NCBI RefSeq assembly: GCF_029633865.1
Contig: NC_079219.1
Coordinates: 58,065,850 to 58,129,849 of the forward strand
DNA from: Lampris incognitus
Taxonomy: Eukaryota > Chordata > Actinopteri > Lampriformes > Lampridae
Direction of reading: 5' to 3'
DNA length: 64,000 bases
Position 1 is the first letter of the stretch, and every line of letters begins with the position of its first letter. The notes beneath the pieces are model-generated. The model worked only from the letters and a program-made list of their open reading frames with translations. It had not been told where the DNA came from and did not search any database. A program made the position numbers and the translations under genes. Shown piece by piece: positions 15,669-30,600 of this stretch.

Positions 15669-18600
15669 TTAGGGCGCCATCCAGAAAGGCATGGGCTTTT
15701 GCTGTGCCTGTGCTTTGGCACGTGGGGGCAGTGGAGGGGGGCAGCGGTACCCCTGTATCCAGCCTGAAGAGGTGGGGATAGGGGGAACTGCCCCAGCGTT
15801 ACCTGTCCCCGTGGGTTTGGGGTTAGAGTGGTCTTCCTCTTCATCAGAGGAGTCGCCAGCGTACGCCACCAAACCCGTCTTGATTCGCTTCATTGAGGGC
15901 TCTGAAGGGAGGAGGATGGGGGGTGGGGGAGAAACGAGGGAGAAACAGCACATCGAGAGAGGGAGAGAGAAAACAGGAGACAAAGATGGAAAGAGGAGAG
16001 AGAATGCAAAAAAAAACAAGCAGCAACATCACACATATTCAAACAGACAAGTCCAAGTTAATTCAGTACAAACACGTGTTGGGAGAGAATTAGTTAATGG
16101 TTTCGTTCATTGTTCATGTCAGCAGAGGAGTAGAGGAGGGGCATTGGTCGAAAGCAGCCATTGGTTGGTGGGGAGCGACAGTGTTAGGGCCGCCCAATCG
16201 AGTGGTAGGACAGCGTCACAGGAAGTCGTGCCCCACCCCCAACCAGTATCCAGCATCGCCCCAGATACATGGAAGAGAAGAAACACATAGAAGAAGAGAA
16301 AACACAAAAACAGGAGAGGTTCTCGTTAGTGAGGAAATTGTGTATGCAACAGAGACTCGTGACATCATCAGCAAGGGAGTGTAAGGAGGTAGAACAGCTC
16401 TTCGAGAGGGGGGCGTTCCAATGGCAAGGAAAGTCAAGGTCTTCAGTCCTAAGCCTAAGTCCTAGACTTACATTCGGAGAGCTGAAAAAGTAGATTAATG
16501 GACAATATAAGTACGGTTATGGCTTCCACTCACTAAATGGAGATGTTTTGTTTTCTCGCAGCTGTGAAATCCTGGAAAGAACGGGCACATGTGGAGAAAT
16601 TAATGGTGCGTTGTGTATGTGTGCAGTGCGTCATGGGGACGGAGGTTAGGGTTGAGGTACTCCGGGATGCTAACCGGCTTAGACTCTATAAATCCAGAAG
16701 AGTTGTGCGTTTCTAAAGCTGCTGGAAAACACAACCCGGCCGGGCCTACCGCTTGTCTCGCTACATCGACGACGCCGCATATCTGCGCGCCAACGCTGTC
16801 GCGACGAGGAAACAAGACTAGTAAGGCTTCGCGTTTTAGGATCGCTGTTCACAGTTCTTAAATAAATCTAGTAAAGTAAAAAACACGGTGCCTGGACTTT
16901 AACGATCCGTTCTCTGTCGCTGATGGAGGTTTGGCCTGGTTTACTCTGGCAGCGTGTTTAGCACCGCCTCTCGCGACCGAAACGCTCTCGCTTTGATCAG
17001 TGCTGCCGTCCACACCGGGCACACTGCAGGACGGCATCTGGAGCATCCCACTGGTACCTGCTCTGCCCATTTGTACTTCAATATTTGTAGTATTTACACT
17101 GCATAAACACAACGCTTACTTACGACGTGTGAACTTTCAAACCACTGATATAGATATCTTTTTTCATTACAGCAAACATTTATTTTGCAGTATATATATA
17201 AAATATATATATATATACACACTTGTTGTAAAGACTAGGGGGTTCCCCGGTGTCCTGGCAAAATTCCCAACCTTTCTCTCTCCATCTGGCCACCTGATCA
17301 CCCCCCGTGTAACTGGCTCAGTGATGCCTTCCTCCCCACCTCAAGCTGATGTGTGCTAAGCGTTCTGGCGCAAAATGGCTGCTGAGTTACCCCCTTCAAT
17401 GGGTGTCTAGAAAAGTGCTATATACATGTAATGATGATGATGATGATTATATTATTATAGCTGCCAAAACTATACTTCATTAGAGCTTCTCAGCTGAGGG
17501 CTGAAAGTGAGGAGTGAGGGGAATACAAGTTCACACATACATCAGCCTCATTTGACCGTCAGGGTGGATCTGTTACGCGTTTTCCTCCTCCCGATATCGA
17601 GTATGAAGAAAGAGTCCCGTCAACAGCGCAACGCGGGTGGGTTAAACAAAACTGTTACCCTTAAGACTCCGGCTGAGTTGCTTGTCAACGTACATTTCTT
17701 CAAACAGACGTTTATAGACCTACGGAGAAGGTTGCCGACACCTTTTCTTCAAGTTCGGAGGAAGTTAAAGAGGTTTTATGTGACGGTAAGCACCAGCATC
17801 TCGGCCCAGAACATAACAAACCTCCCCGACTCCCTCAGCGTTCCTGGCTTTGGAGCCATGTTGTGTTGCTGGAATATTGACTTTTACAGCACTGTTACTT
17901 TGTTAACATTCGTAACAGGTTCATCTTATAAGTAGCTATTTTTACCATCTGCCTAGAGCCCGAAATCCATGTAACGCAATTATTGGCTTGCTAGCTATCC
18001 TGCTAACGCTAGCTACCCCAGGTGCACTAACATGCATGCGCGGCCAGACCGGCTTCCAAAACAAGAACAGAAACTCGGGTTATAACTCACTCACACGGAG
18101 GGAGTGAGACTTCGTTCTCCGCTCAGGATGCCGCTACGCCACCACCTTTTTTTTTTTTTGTGGACCCCCCCCCTCCCTTTTCTCCCCAATTGTATCCGGC
18201 CAATTACCCCTCTCTCCCGAGCCGTCCCGGTCGCTGCTCCACCCCCTCTGCCGATCCGGGGAGGGCTGCAGACTACCACATGCCTCCTCCGATACATTTT
18301 GAGTCTTTTCACCTGACAGTGAGGAGTTTCACCAGGGGGACGTAGTGCGTGGGAGGATCATGCTATTCCCCCCCAGTTCCCCCTCCCCCCTGAACAGGCG
18401 CCCCGACCGACCAACCAGAGGAGGCGCTAGTGCAGCGACCAGGACACTCACCCACATCCGGCTTCCCGACCGCAGACAAGGCCAATTGTGTCTGTAGGGA
18501 CGCCCGACCAAGCCGGAGGTAACACGGGGATTCGAACCGGACATCCCCATGTTGGTAGGCAACGGAATAGACCGCCACGCCACCCGGATGCCCTACTCCA

Positions 18601-21600
18601 CCATCTCTTAACATAGCAAAACAGTTGTTTGCTGCTATATTAATGATCTAAATCTCATATATAGCACCGTAAGGGTGTCCCACAGTAAGGACATAAACAA
18701 AGGCAGGCTGGAGGTTTGGGGGACACAGTCCAGAGTTATGTACTGTGGATTTGGGGCAGGGATATGTCAGTCCATCGGGTAATGCCCTTACCCAGAGGGC
18801 TTTGTAGTGCCCTCCTCTCCTCCACCTTGGGTCTCGCTCCTCCGTTCATAGACATGACTGATGGAGGCATTAGCTGCCTACTGTAAAACAGAGAGAGGGA
18901 GGCTTTATTAGCAGTACGACTTCATGCTCCTGAAATACCACAGGCTCAGTTTGAGCCAGTAAATCATCTGACTACTGCATGGACAAAACAGACTGTACCT
19001 GTTCCTCTCACTCGGCAGGCCGGAGGAACTCTGTTGCGGGGGTCCTGTTGTCTCGGGGCTGCCCACTGGGAAGCCTGCACCTAAATTAGTCATATGAATG
19101 GGTCCATGCTATGAGCAGAAAAACACACAGGCACGATTAGCAGACATCCTTTGCTAAACCCTTTACCTAAACATATGATACTGCACAGGCACCAATACTC
19201 TTGAGTCATACCTGATGTCATTGAAATTCTACATCATAAAAATTCAATTTAAGCTCCTTAAGGACTGACACCCTTTTGACAAGACTATATTTATTCCCTC
19301 CAGTGTAAAGGTTTACTTTAACATTTTATGTAATAATTTTGTTCTGAAAAAAAAAACTCTATTAACTAAAATCCTCTTGGTATTTATAATGTGCAAGCAA
19401 AATAGCAAGAACTAGGGCATGCTCCTTCCATCATGCACGTAAAACATTTACTTTAATGGATCTGTTGGAGGGACAGAGGATAACAATGAACCTAGCGGAC
19501 AGATACATTACAGTCAGGGGATGCAGGAAAACAGCGATTTAGGAAAGAGACGAGATAGAGGCTTGGCTGGCAAGTCCGGCGGGAGGCACGCCGCACAGTG
19601 GAGGTGCAGAGAAAGACCAGGAGGAAAATGAGGGAACGGAGCCATGAGGCAGGAGAGGAGGATAGGTAGGTGAACACTAAAAACAAAGAAAGTGGGCTGG
19701 GGGGGGTGGGGGGGGGCTTGTAAAGAGACAATGGAAAGAGCTGGTGATCACCTGGTATCCCAGGAGGCCACTGTCTCTCTCATCCGGCACCTCCTCTGTG
19801 AAGCGTCTCTTCTGGGGCAGATTGGCTGAGGCGATGGACGGCGGCACTTTGGGTGGCACTGGAGCAGATGGAGGGAAGGGGACGGGAGGAAGAGTCTGGA
19901 GAGAGACGAGGCATATTAGCGCAGTTCACCACTGTTGGTAGAAGTGGCACCGTTAAGAGTTGGTGATCATTATTCCTACGCATGTCTGAATCTGTATGAG
20001 CCAGGGGCTTCACAGGATAGTAGACTAGTCGACTATCAGAACCACTAGTCGACACTGTGCACAGTTGTAGACTAATCGGTCATCTGTGGTTTTAGCCCTG
20101 TGCCATAATAAAGCAGTGGCAATGCATCTACAGCGGATATGCAGCTGGGGGCGCTGGGGGTAAGTGGAATAACTGGTTATTGTTGAACATAGATTTGTTT
20201 GAACAATCATTTTCTACGTCATGCCATGTTAGATAAACAGAATTTAAGATATTTAGAGAAGGAAAGACTCCCCCCATCCCTGTGTTTCAGCTGAACGAGT
20301 GACCGTGTTGACCGGTGACTTCAGTGATGGTAGCTGTTGGAAACACTAACACAACAAGTAGTATCTTTCTATATTTTTTTTTCCCCCTTGTTCTCCCGAA
20401 TTGTACTTGGCCAATCCCCCCACTCTTCCGAGCCATCCCGGTCGCTGCTCCACCCCCTCTGCCGATCCGGGGAGGGCTGCAGACTACCACATGCCTCCTC
20501 CGATATATGTGGAGTCGCCAGCCGCTTCTTTTCACCTGACAGTGAGGAGTTTCACCAGGGGGATGCAGCACGTGGGAGGATCACGCTATTCCCCCCAGTC
20601 CCCACCCCCCGAACAGGCGCCCCGACCGACCAGAGGAGGCGACAGTGCAGCGACCAGGATACATACCCAAATCTGGCTTCCCACCCGCAGTCATAGCTAA
20701 TTGTGTCTGTAGGGATGCCCAACCAAGCCGGAGGTAACACGGGGATTTGAACCAGTGATCCCTGTGTTGGTGGGCAACGGAATAAAACAAGTAGTATCTT
20801 TCTAAAAGCCTTCACTTTAATCAATTTCAAATACACTCATCTGTGTTCAACATCTACGCCAACCATTTAGGTAGACTCATTCAGCTCTCGTGAGGTTTCT
20901 TATGATGTGGGAAACAAACCACAGCTGGCAGCGCAGCGGCATTTCACACCACTATCCTCAGTCGCAAAGTGACCCGTATTCAGTCATTTAACCTGTAACG
21001 TTATAATGTCAAATTCCTCATTAGCAGGGGTGAGATTCTGATACCGACCGTGGAGCAGACAATTACATGAAATTTTCTCAAGAGCAGTTCCCGAGGGAGA
21101 CACCCAAAACAGTGCTGTAACTCTGCTAGCGAACTCGGTCACCCTGCCATCTCAGGAACACGACACTGCACCGCCAGCTTCTCTCACTGACTTGAATTCA
21201 CACAGCCGCAAACACTGGTTTATGTTACGGTGGCCAGCTAGCAAACGTCGTCTAACAGCTGGCTAACGTAAAGGGTGACCTGGAATTCAATGCGGTGAAA
21301 GTGAAGACTGGTGACGATTACAGATGTGTTTTGCTGTACTGCGTGGTAGAAATAAAGAAATGTCTAACAAATCCTTTGTTTCTACCATTTACTGGAGGTC
21401 AGCCACCAACGACAGACTCCGTCCGATTCCCACACACGCACTTACACCTGCATCATGTGCCACTGCTGAGGGCTGGGGGGTGGAGGCAGTGGATCGAACC
21501 ATTGTGTGTGTGTGTGTGTGTGGGGGGGGGGGGGGTCGCAATCTTGTGAAACTTAAAAACGCAGTGCTTTCATGGCATAGTATTATAATATTATTGAAAT

Positions 21601-24600
21601 TACATAGTTGTGTTTACAATGATATATTGGGGGGGGCCACAAATCATATTTTTCCCAGGATGGGGTTGTGTCCCCCCAAGGATTTCCGTCTATGCTCATG
21701 GATGCTAGCTGCTCTGCTAATCTGTTTTTCCCCACATTAAAACTAACTTCAAGATATGTGAACGCTTCTTGTTCGTGATACCGTTTAATTTACATAATGC
21801 AGGACAAAAAGGGCCTGACAAATATATACTGTATTGAATATATACTGTACTGAATATATACTGTATTGACTATATACTGTACTGACTATATACTGTATTG
21901 AATAGATACTGTACTGAATATATACTGTATTGACTATATACTGTACTGACTATATACTGTATTGAATAGATACTGTACTGAATATATACTGTACTGAATA
22001 TATACTGTATTGACTATATACTGTACTGACTATATACTGTATTGAATAGATACTGTACTGAATATATACTGTACTGACTATATACTGTACTGACTATATA
22101 CTGTATTGAATATATACTGTACTGAATATATACTGTATTGAATATATACTGTACTGAATATATACTGTATTGAATAGATACTGTACTGACTATATACTGT
22201 ATTGAATATATACTGTACTGAATATATACTGTATTGAACATTCATCCATTCATCCATCCATCCATCCATTATCCAAACCGCTTATCCTACTCTCAGGGTC
22301 ATGGGGATGCTGGAGCCTATCCCAGCAGTCATTGGGCAGCAGGCAGGGAGACACCCTGGACAGGCTGCCAGGCCATCACACAGGGCCCACACACACACAC
22401 ATTCATACCTAGGGACCATTTAGTACGGCCAATTCACCCGACCTACATGTCTTTGGACTGTGGGAGGAAACCAGAGCCCCCGGAGGAAACCCACACAGAC
22501 ACGGGGAGAACATGCAAACTCCACACAGAGGACGACCCGGGACGACCCCCAAGGTTGGACTACCCCAGGGCTCGAACCCAGAACCTTCTTGCTGTGAGGC
22601 GACCGCGGTAACCACTGTGCCACCGAGCCACCCCTATTGAACATTCAATTTAAGATAATTTAAGACTTTTAGGCTTTTCAACAGCCGCCGTCACCACGAC
22701 AACCACAGACGCACTCAGCTGAAAGTCACCAGTTAACACGGCCACTAGTTAAACCGAGACACCTGCAGGAAGGTTTTTGGGTTTAACTGAAAGCCAGAAG
22801 GTTGTTACTGCAGTCAAACAGTATCGCCAGCTCAGACAGGCTCGCTGGGAGTTTGGTCCAATCAGATTGTGGCTCATTCGTAAACAGCCTTTCAGAGCCA
22901 AACGAGGACTCGATTTCATCTACCCCCAGGTTGGTAATGCCCACATTGGTTAACCCTTTACTGGTTCTATTTGAGACCTTTTTGATGAGAATTGATCATT
23001 GTTATTGGGTGAAAAAAAACCCATCCCCCATGATTAATCGACTACTTTTTGGGAGTAGTTGCTGACTACTAAAATGCAGCAGTCGTGATGCTCTTCTAGT
23101 GTGAGATACATGAGAATATCTCCAAATGTGTAAAACAGGCTAGTATCCGTATTACCCAACATAACTTGCAGACTATAGGTCTGTGTCTACAGTCCTAAAT
23201 CACAGTTACATTCTCAGAGGGCTTTACAATCACACACTGAGAAACAGGTGAAGGAAACGGTAAAAGAAAATGGAGTACACCCTCTGTGCTTAGACTCTAC
23301 ATCTGAACAACGGAAAAACTCTCATTCAACAATACTAATAAACAAAACTGTCAAGAAATACGCAAGGGTAAATAAACAGGGTAATGATTGTCATTATTCT
23401 TACCTGGGGTAAAGTGGTGGGGACAGGAGCAGGGGCTAGGGTGGGGGCGGGAGGTAGGGGATACTGGGGGGGAACACCTGTCGGTGCCCCAGGAGGTATG
23501 GGAGGGGGGACAGTATATGCAGGAGGGACAGGTTGGGGTTGAGGTGGTGGAACAGGCACAGGATAGCCTGGCTGATATGCGGATGGTGGGTAGTAAGGAG
23601 GCTGGGGGGGCACCCCGTTCACCACTGGTGGCTGTATGAATCCTGAGGGGGGGAAAAGGAGAGCAACCTATCATGACAGACATCTTCATGAATATTACAG
23701 AAGTGAAGTCATCAGTCATCATGACAGAAAGACAAAGACACACACACACACACACACACACAACCAGCGGCTTTTTACCTTGCGTTGGCATCACAGAACT
23801 CATTTGGTTGAGGAAGCGAGAGTACTCTGCATGTACCTGCAGACAGAAGTAGACAATGTCAAGACCCTGCTTGAACCTGGAACAAGTATCATGTTAATTT
23901 AACTTCTGCTGTCAACAATGCTGATAGATTATACTATTTAGTTACCCCCCCCTTTTTCTCCCCAATTGTATCCGGCCAATTACCCCACTTTTCCGAGCCG
24001 TCCCGGTCGCTGCTCCACCCCCCTCTGCCGACCCAGGGAGGGCTGCAGACTACCACATGCTTCCTCCCATACATGTGGAGTCACCAGCTGCTTCTTTTCA
24101 CCTGACAGTGAGGAGTTTCACCAGCGGGATGTAGCGCGTGGGAGGATCACGCTATTCCCCCCAGTTCCCCCTCCCCCCCGAACAGGCGCCTCGACTGACC
24201 AGACAGAGGAGGCGCTAGTGCAGCAACCAGGACACATACCCACATCCGGCTCCCCACCCGCAGACACGGCCCATTGTGACTGTAGGGACGCCCGACCAGG
24301 CCGGGGGTAACGTGGAAATTTGACAGGTTATACTATTTAGATTAACCCACGTCAGATTAAACACAACTGAGTTTGAGGAATGTTGTGAAACCAGACATGA
24401 CACGCTCCTACATCTGCTGCACATCTGTCAAGTTTCAGCTGAATACTGAAGTGCACATGTTCAGTTTTGTTGACAGTAGTTTTTAACCTTGACCGCACAT
24501 GTGGCTAACATTATCAATAATGGTAATAACTGACACTGGAACCACAAACACTCTGGCCATGGCCGCCGATATTCATCCATCTATACAGAAATACATAAAT

Positions 24601-27600
24601 CTGTTGCGTCTACAACCGATGCAGGAATTACTGCAATCCTTGACAAAGACAACAGCAATAAAAAATGTGTTTCCCTGACAAATGTGAGGTAACTAAATAA
24701 AGGGTCACCTTTAAAAAACAAAAACTATGATCAACTTTAGTTAACATCTTGTTTTCGCCGTGGAAAAATACTCACCCACAAAGATTTTACTGGTCACAGC
24801 TTTTCTACACAAATGTACAAACTGCTCAGGCCTTGGACTACGGCAATGAATAAAGAAACTGTGTGAAAACTACTCACCGTCTGCAGCAGGTTTTCACACA
24901 AGATTTTTGCTGCTGCGAGGCCCTCTGGTTTCGGATGACTGAGGAAACAAAAAGTTTACATCCAGAATGACCAGAAAGTTGCAAACACCCTACCGTAGCT
25001 CAGTCACACAACTGCACACGGTCTGGTTAATATACAGGGCGACACTCACCTAATGTAAATGTACATTGGCTCGAAGGCCTCTCGTCCAGAGGCGGGTTCG
25101 AGACACCCTGATCCCTTCCCTCGGAGGAACACCTTGGCCCCGGTCTCGGTCTGGATGTGCTGGAGGTAGGTACAACCAGGGCCCTCCACCCGTTCTTTAA
25201 CCACAAAACCCTGGATCGCGTGCTCCAGGCCAACAAACAGTTTGTCCTGGACATAATGCATCTGAGAGGAGAGACACAAAACAAGGGCACAACTGTGATA
25301 TGGCTACAAGGTTTGGAGATTAATAGAAATTAACTGGCTGGGAGTGTTTGGGGCATGTCTTTCCTACAAATAACTTTGGTAAGCAACCGTCATTTGAAAG
25401 TTTTTAGATGTGCTGCATTTTTCAGACAAAATTCTCTTGGAAAAATTCGGATGGCACCGAAAAGCTTTGGAAAGCTCCCTTCCTGAGATCTGATCGGAGA
25501 GCTCCGTGCCTTGACTTTACTACCTTTCCTAAGTGGACGTTCTGAAACCTACACCCACTCTCCACAGCTACTGGCCAGGGATGCTCTGAAACTGGGCAGA
25601 CTTTCAATTGGTGCGCAAAATCTACTCAAGCTTAACAAAACTAACCCCATGTCTGACACTTCCTGTCAGGGATAAAAAATCCATCCATCCATCCATTACC
25701 CGAACCGCTTATCCTGCTCTCAGGGATGCTGGAGCCTATCCCAGCAGCCATTGGGCGGCAGGCGGGGAGACACCCTGGACAGACCGCCAGGCCATCACAG
25801 GGCACACGCGCGCACACACACACCTAGGGACAATTTAGTACAGCCAGTTCACCTGACCTACAGGTCTGTGGACTGTGGGAGGAAACCGGAGCACCCGGAG
25901 GAAACCCACACAGACACAGGGAGAATATAAAAACTCCACACAGAGGACAACCCAGGATGACCCCCAAGGTTGTACTACCCTGGGGCTCAAACCCAGGATC
26001 TTCTTGCTGTGAGGCGACCACACTAACCACAATGCCACCGTGCCGCCCCGGTTAAAAAAAACACTTAAATAAAACAATTCAATAAGTTTGATGATGGAGA
26101 CTGTGAGGTGTAGCACAGACATCCAGATGGCATGCAAAACTCTTCGCCACGCCTTTTTCATTATTGCTGAAAAGATACAAAACGGCACAGCGTCTGATGT
26201 GCTGGTATGAAGCGTCACAAGAACCCACTTGTTTGAAGTACGCTGACCCCGTTTAAAAAGCTCTTTGGCTGTCAGAACAGCGGCTGTTTCCCACAAGCTT
26301 TGGAAATCACCAGCAGCTGTGACTGGTGGACCCTAAAATCTCACACCTGCTTTTAGCAGCCCATGGGCACCAAGGGAGAACACAGGAGGAATAAAAAGAG
26401 AAAAGAGGAACAGTGGACTAACCCCAGATTGAAAGTGCGGTTTGTGGTGTGACATGGGGGGCAGGGAGGGTGGAGGTGGGTTGTGCTGTTGGTAAATTGT
26501 GACTGTGGCACCACTGTGGGAGAAGGAGGAGGAGGAAGAGGAGGAGGAGGAGGCAGTTGCAGCCTTCACCACCCCATTGGTGATAATCTCCTTTATTCTG
26601 TTGACCGCTCCTGGAGATAGAGGGACAAAAGAGCATTAACCCCTCCAGCGGCACGCGATACTACGCATTTTGTATAACATGCATTTTGTGACCCTGTGAA
26701 GTAGTACTGACTGTCGACAAGCTCCCTAGTCTGGCCTTGGACATGTAGGTAGAGAGGTCGATCCCTGTGTGGAACGAAAAGAAGAGCTGAGTTAACACAA
26801 AAATGACAATTGATGCTTTACTTTCTTCTGGACCTTTTTTTTTTTAACACGCTAACACACTTTCAAACCGATTTTTTTGATACTTTTTATGATTTTGAGG
26901 TTTAATACAAGGGGCAAATAAGCAAACCAAATACAGGGACTTGGTGGGGGGGGGGTTGTGCTGTCATTGGAGGAGTGTGCATTGCACAATTTATTTTTTT
27001 TTGGAGCATTACTGTTTTGTGTTTTTGTCCTATTTTGTCGTTTGTATTTTGTTTTAATCTGTATTATTGAACATTAAATACAAAATAATTTTGCTCTGCT
27101 ATATTTTCACCAATAAAAAAATCATTACAAAAAAAAGGTAAACAAGAGGGCAGCTTGTCAGGCAGACTTTCTTTGGGAATTTGTGTGGAGGTGGACTCGA
27201 CTAAGGCAATAGGAAAAAGAACAGGAGTCGGCCCCGAGCGCTGCAGCTGCCCACCGCTCCTATACAACAAGATGGGTTAAATCTAGAGAACACATTCGCT
27301 GTAAGAACACGATGACAAAAAAATAAAGCAGCCATCTTTCTTCTTCCTTACCCTGGCAGAGCTTTGCCCTTCTCGTCTGTTGTCATGTATCGCCCTCTAG
27401 TGGAAACTGCAGCGCCACTTATTCTACTTATCTGCAGGAAAGGAAAAACAAATGGAAAATGCAATTTCTACAAAAATATTTCCCAAAACTAGAGCCGAAT
27501 TTGAAACTACAACTTATGGTTCTACAGTTTTCTTTTCTTTACCAACCTCATCCTGTGTTTGTCCACGTGTCAAGAGATTCCTACAGGTGAGCGGAACATC

Positions 27601-30600
27601 GTTAATTTCTACCTCAGCTACCACCAGATCATCCTTGGACTTTGTCGGTAATTGTGGTTTTCCAACACCCAAAAACTGAACAAGGAAAAGAGGGCAGAGA
27701 TATCCGTCACCGAACATAATACTTAGGGTAAATAGTATTTTGCACATCCACTAGACTCGGTAGAGTTGCATGAGGGAAAAGTTTACAAAGTAGAAAGTGT
27801 CTGTATGCATGCTCAATAATCCGGGTCAGAAAATCAAAGAAAGGTGAATCAGTTCATCTGGACACAACGTTTACTGAGAGAAACGTTTCATCACTCATCT
27901 AATTCCCTTCTCCACTACATGGTAGGGGCTCGACTCGGCTTAACTTTTTCAAAGTCGAAGTCAAAGTAGGTTTTTCTTTGCCCCCAGAGGGGCAATTGTT
28001 GTGTAGCAGCGGCAACATTCAAACACACAAACACTCCATCTCACTTCGTTTTCCATTATTGGAAAGTACTGGCATTTTGGTAACTGTTACCACCTTTGTT
28101 CAGGTTCCCAAAAAACTGGAGCAGGTACCAAAATCAATGCAGACCAGCTGCATCGAGGGGGTACTGTTAACGGTGATGGAAAACGACACTCTGCGAGTCA
28201 AGCCAGTACCATGTATTGGAAAAGGGGCATAAGTGACCTCTTCAGTCTCAGCTGACTGCAGGTATCCCCACCCTTATAAACAATACAGTGGCATAATGAC
28301 CGAAACCAAAGATCAGTTTCATATGCAAATATGGGTGTGACCACTAACTAGAGTTTCAAAGGCCATGAGTACTATTCACAGAAGATTAGGGAGTAGTTGC
28401 AATCACAGCATTGTAAAATGGCGACGGATGTACTCTTAGGCCCCCCCCCCCCCCCCGTTCAGGGATTGTTGTTCCCGTTTCACAAAGATGGCCACTTTGA
28501 CTCCCTGTTCAAACCAGCGCTACTGGGGAACGGCCGGGGAAGGGGAGAAATCCCACATTAAACAGGCCCTGGTTAAGTGTGGTTATCCTAACTGAGTGTT
28601 TGTCAAAGCCAAGAAGACGCCCAAACAGTGCACCAGCTGATCAAAAGGAGGGGAAGGACAACAGCTTCCTAAGCGTAAACCAGTGGCGATTCTGTATGTG
28701 GCAGGAGTGTCGGAAAAGTTGAGATGCGTATTTTCCAAACATCGCGTTTCAGTTGCTTTCAAACCCCAAAACACGCCGCACCCGAAATTGGTCCACCCCA
28801 AGGATTGGGTCCCCTGGCACAAACAGAGCAGTACAGTTGTTAAGTTGTTAAGTGCCGGGAGAACTGCCGTGACTTGTACAATGGGGAAACTAAACAGATG
28901 CTGGTGAAGAGGATGGCACAACACAGGGGAGCTAACACGTCAGACCAGGACACCACAGTCTACATCCATATACAGGCCAGTGGCCACTCTTTCAAGGATG
29001 AGGATGTGCACATCCTTGATAGGGAGGAATGCTGGTTTCAACAGGGAGTCAAAGAGTCCATCTACAGTGCATCCGGAAAGTATTCACACCCCTTCACTTT
29101 CCTCACATTTTGTTATGTTACAGCCTTATTCCAAAGCGTTCCTCTGTGGAGATGGGAGAACCTTCCAGAAGGACAACCATCTCTGCAGCACTCCACCAAT
29201 CAGGCCTTTATGGTAGAGTGGCCAGACGGAAGCCTCTGCTCAGTAAAAGGCACATGACAGCCCACTTGGAGTTTGCCAGAAGGCACCTAAAGGACTCTCA
29301 GACCATGAGAAACAAGATTCTCTGGTCTGATGAAACCAAGATTGAACTCTTTGGCCTGAATGCCAAACGTCACGTCTGGAGGAAACCAGGCACCTCTCAT
29401 CACCTTGCTAATACCATCCCTACAGTGAAGCATGGTGGTGGCAGCATCATGCTGTGGGGATGTTTTTCAGTGGCACGAACTGGGAGACTAGTCAGGATCG
29501 AGGGAAAGATGAATGGAGCAAAGTACAGAGAGATCCTTGATGAAAACCTGCTCCAGAGCGCTCAGGACCTCAGACTGGGGCGAAGGTTTACCTTTCAACA
29601 CGACAACGACCCTAAGCACACAGCCAAGACAACGAAGGAGTGGCTTCGGGACAAGTCTGTGAATGTCCTTGAGTGACCCAGCCAGAGCCCAGACTTGAAC
29701 CCCATTGAACATCTCTGGAGAGACCTGAAAATAGCTGTGCAGCGACACTCCCCATCTAACCTTACAGAGCTGGAGAGGATCTGCAGAGAAGAATGGGAGA
29801 ACTACCCCAAATATAGGTGTGCCAAGCTTGTAGCTTCATACCCAAGAAGACTTGAGGCTGTAATCGCTGCCAAGGGTGCCTCAACCAAGTACTGAGTAAA
29901 GGGTGTGAATACTTATGTACATGCAATATTTCAGTTTTATTTTTAATAAATTTCTACAAAACCTTTTTTACTTTGTCATTATGGGGTATTGTGTGTAGAT
30001 TGATGAGAAAAAAAGGAATTTAATCCGTTTTGGAATAAGGCTGCAACATAACAAAATGTGGGGAAAGTGAAGGGGTGTGAATACTTTCCGGATGCACTGT
30101 ATGTGAAGAGGGAACGACCATCCCTGAACCCGAGAGGGGGCCTAAGAGTACATCTGTCGCCATCTTACAATGCTGTGATTGCAAACATTCCCAAATCCTC
30201 TGTTAATAGCACACATGGCCATTGAAACTCTAGTTAATGGTCACACCTATTTGCATATGAAACTGGTCGTTGGTTTCGTTCGTTATGCAACTGTACTGTT
30301 TATAAGGGTGAGGATACCTGCAGTCAGTTGAGATTGAAGAGGTCTGAAATGTTTCCCTCAATAAAAGTTGTGTCTAGATGAACTGATTCAACTTTCTTTG
30401 ATTTACTTAGTAGAATTTAGTTCTCTGAATGGCACTGTATGACATGACATTAGTAAGTGCATGTGGTGTTACAGGAGTAGTGCAGCATTCTTTTAATCAC
30501 TCTTTGCTAAGATGTGGCCCATTTTGAAAAGAAGGCAAATTGTGCCCACTACCTTATCAGGGGGCCCGGGAGTGCCAATCTGTGAGGGTTTGAGTTTGCC

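Noticed and set aside
15902-24877. Box H/ACA snoRNA or scaRNA in khdc4 introns, as in the human gene
   Set aside because: The human host gene carries such RNAs, but I could not identify a convincing two-hairpin H/ACA structure by eye.
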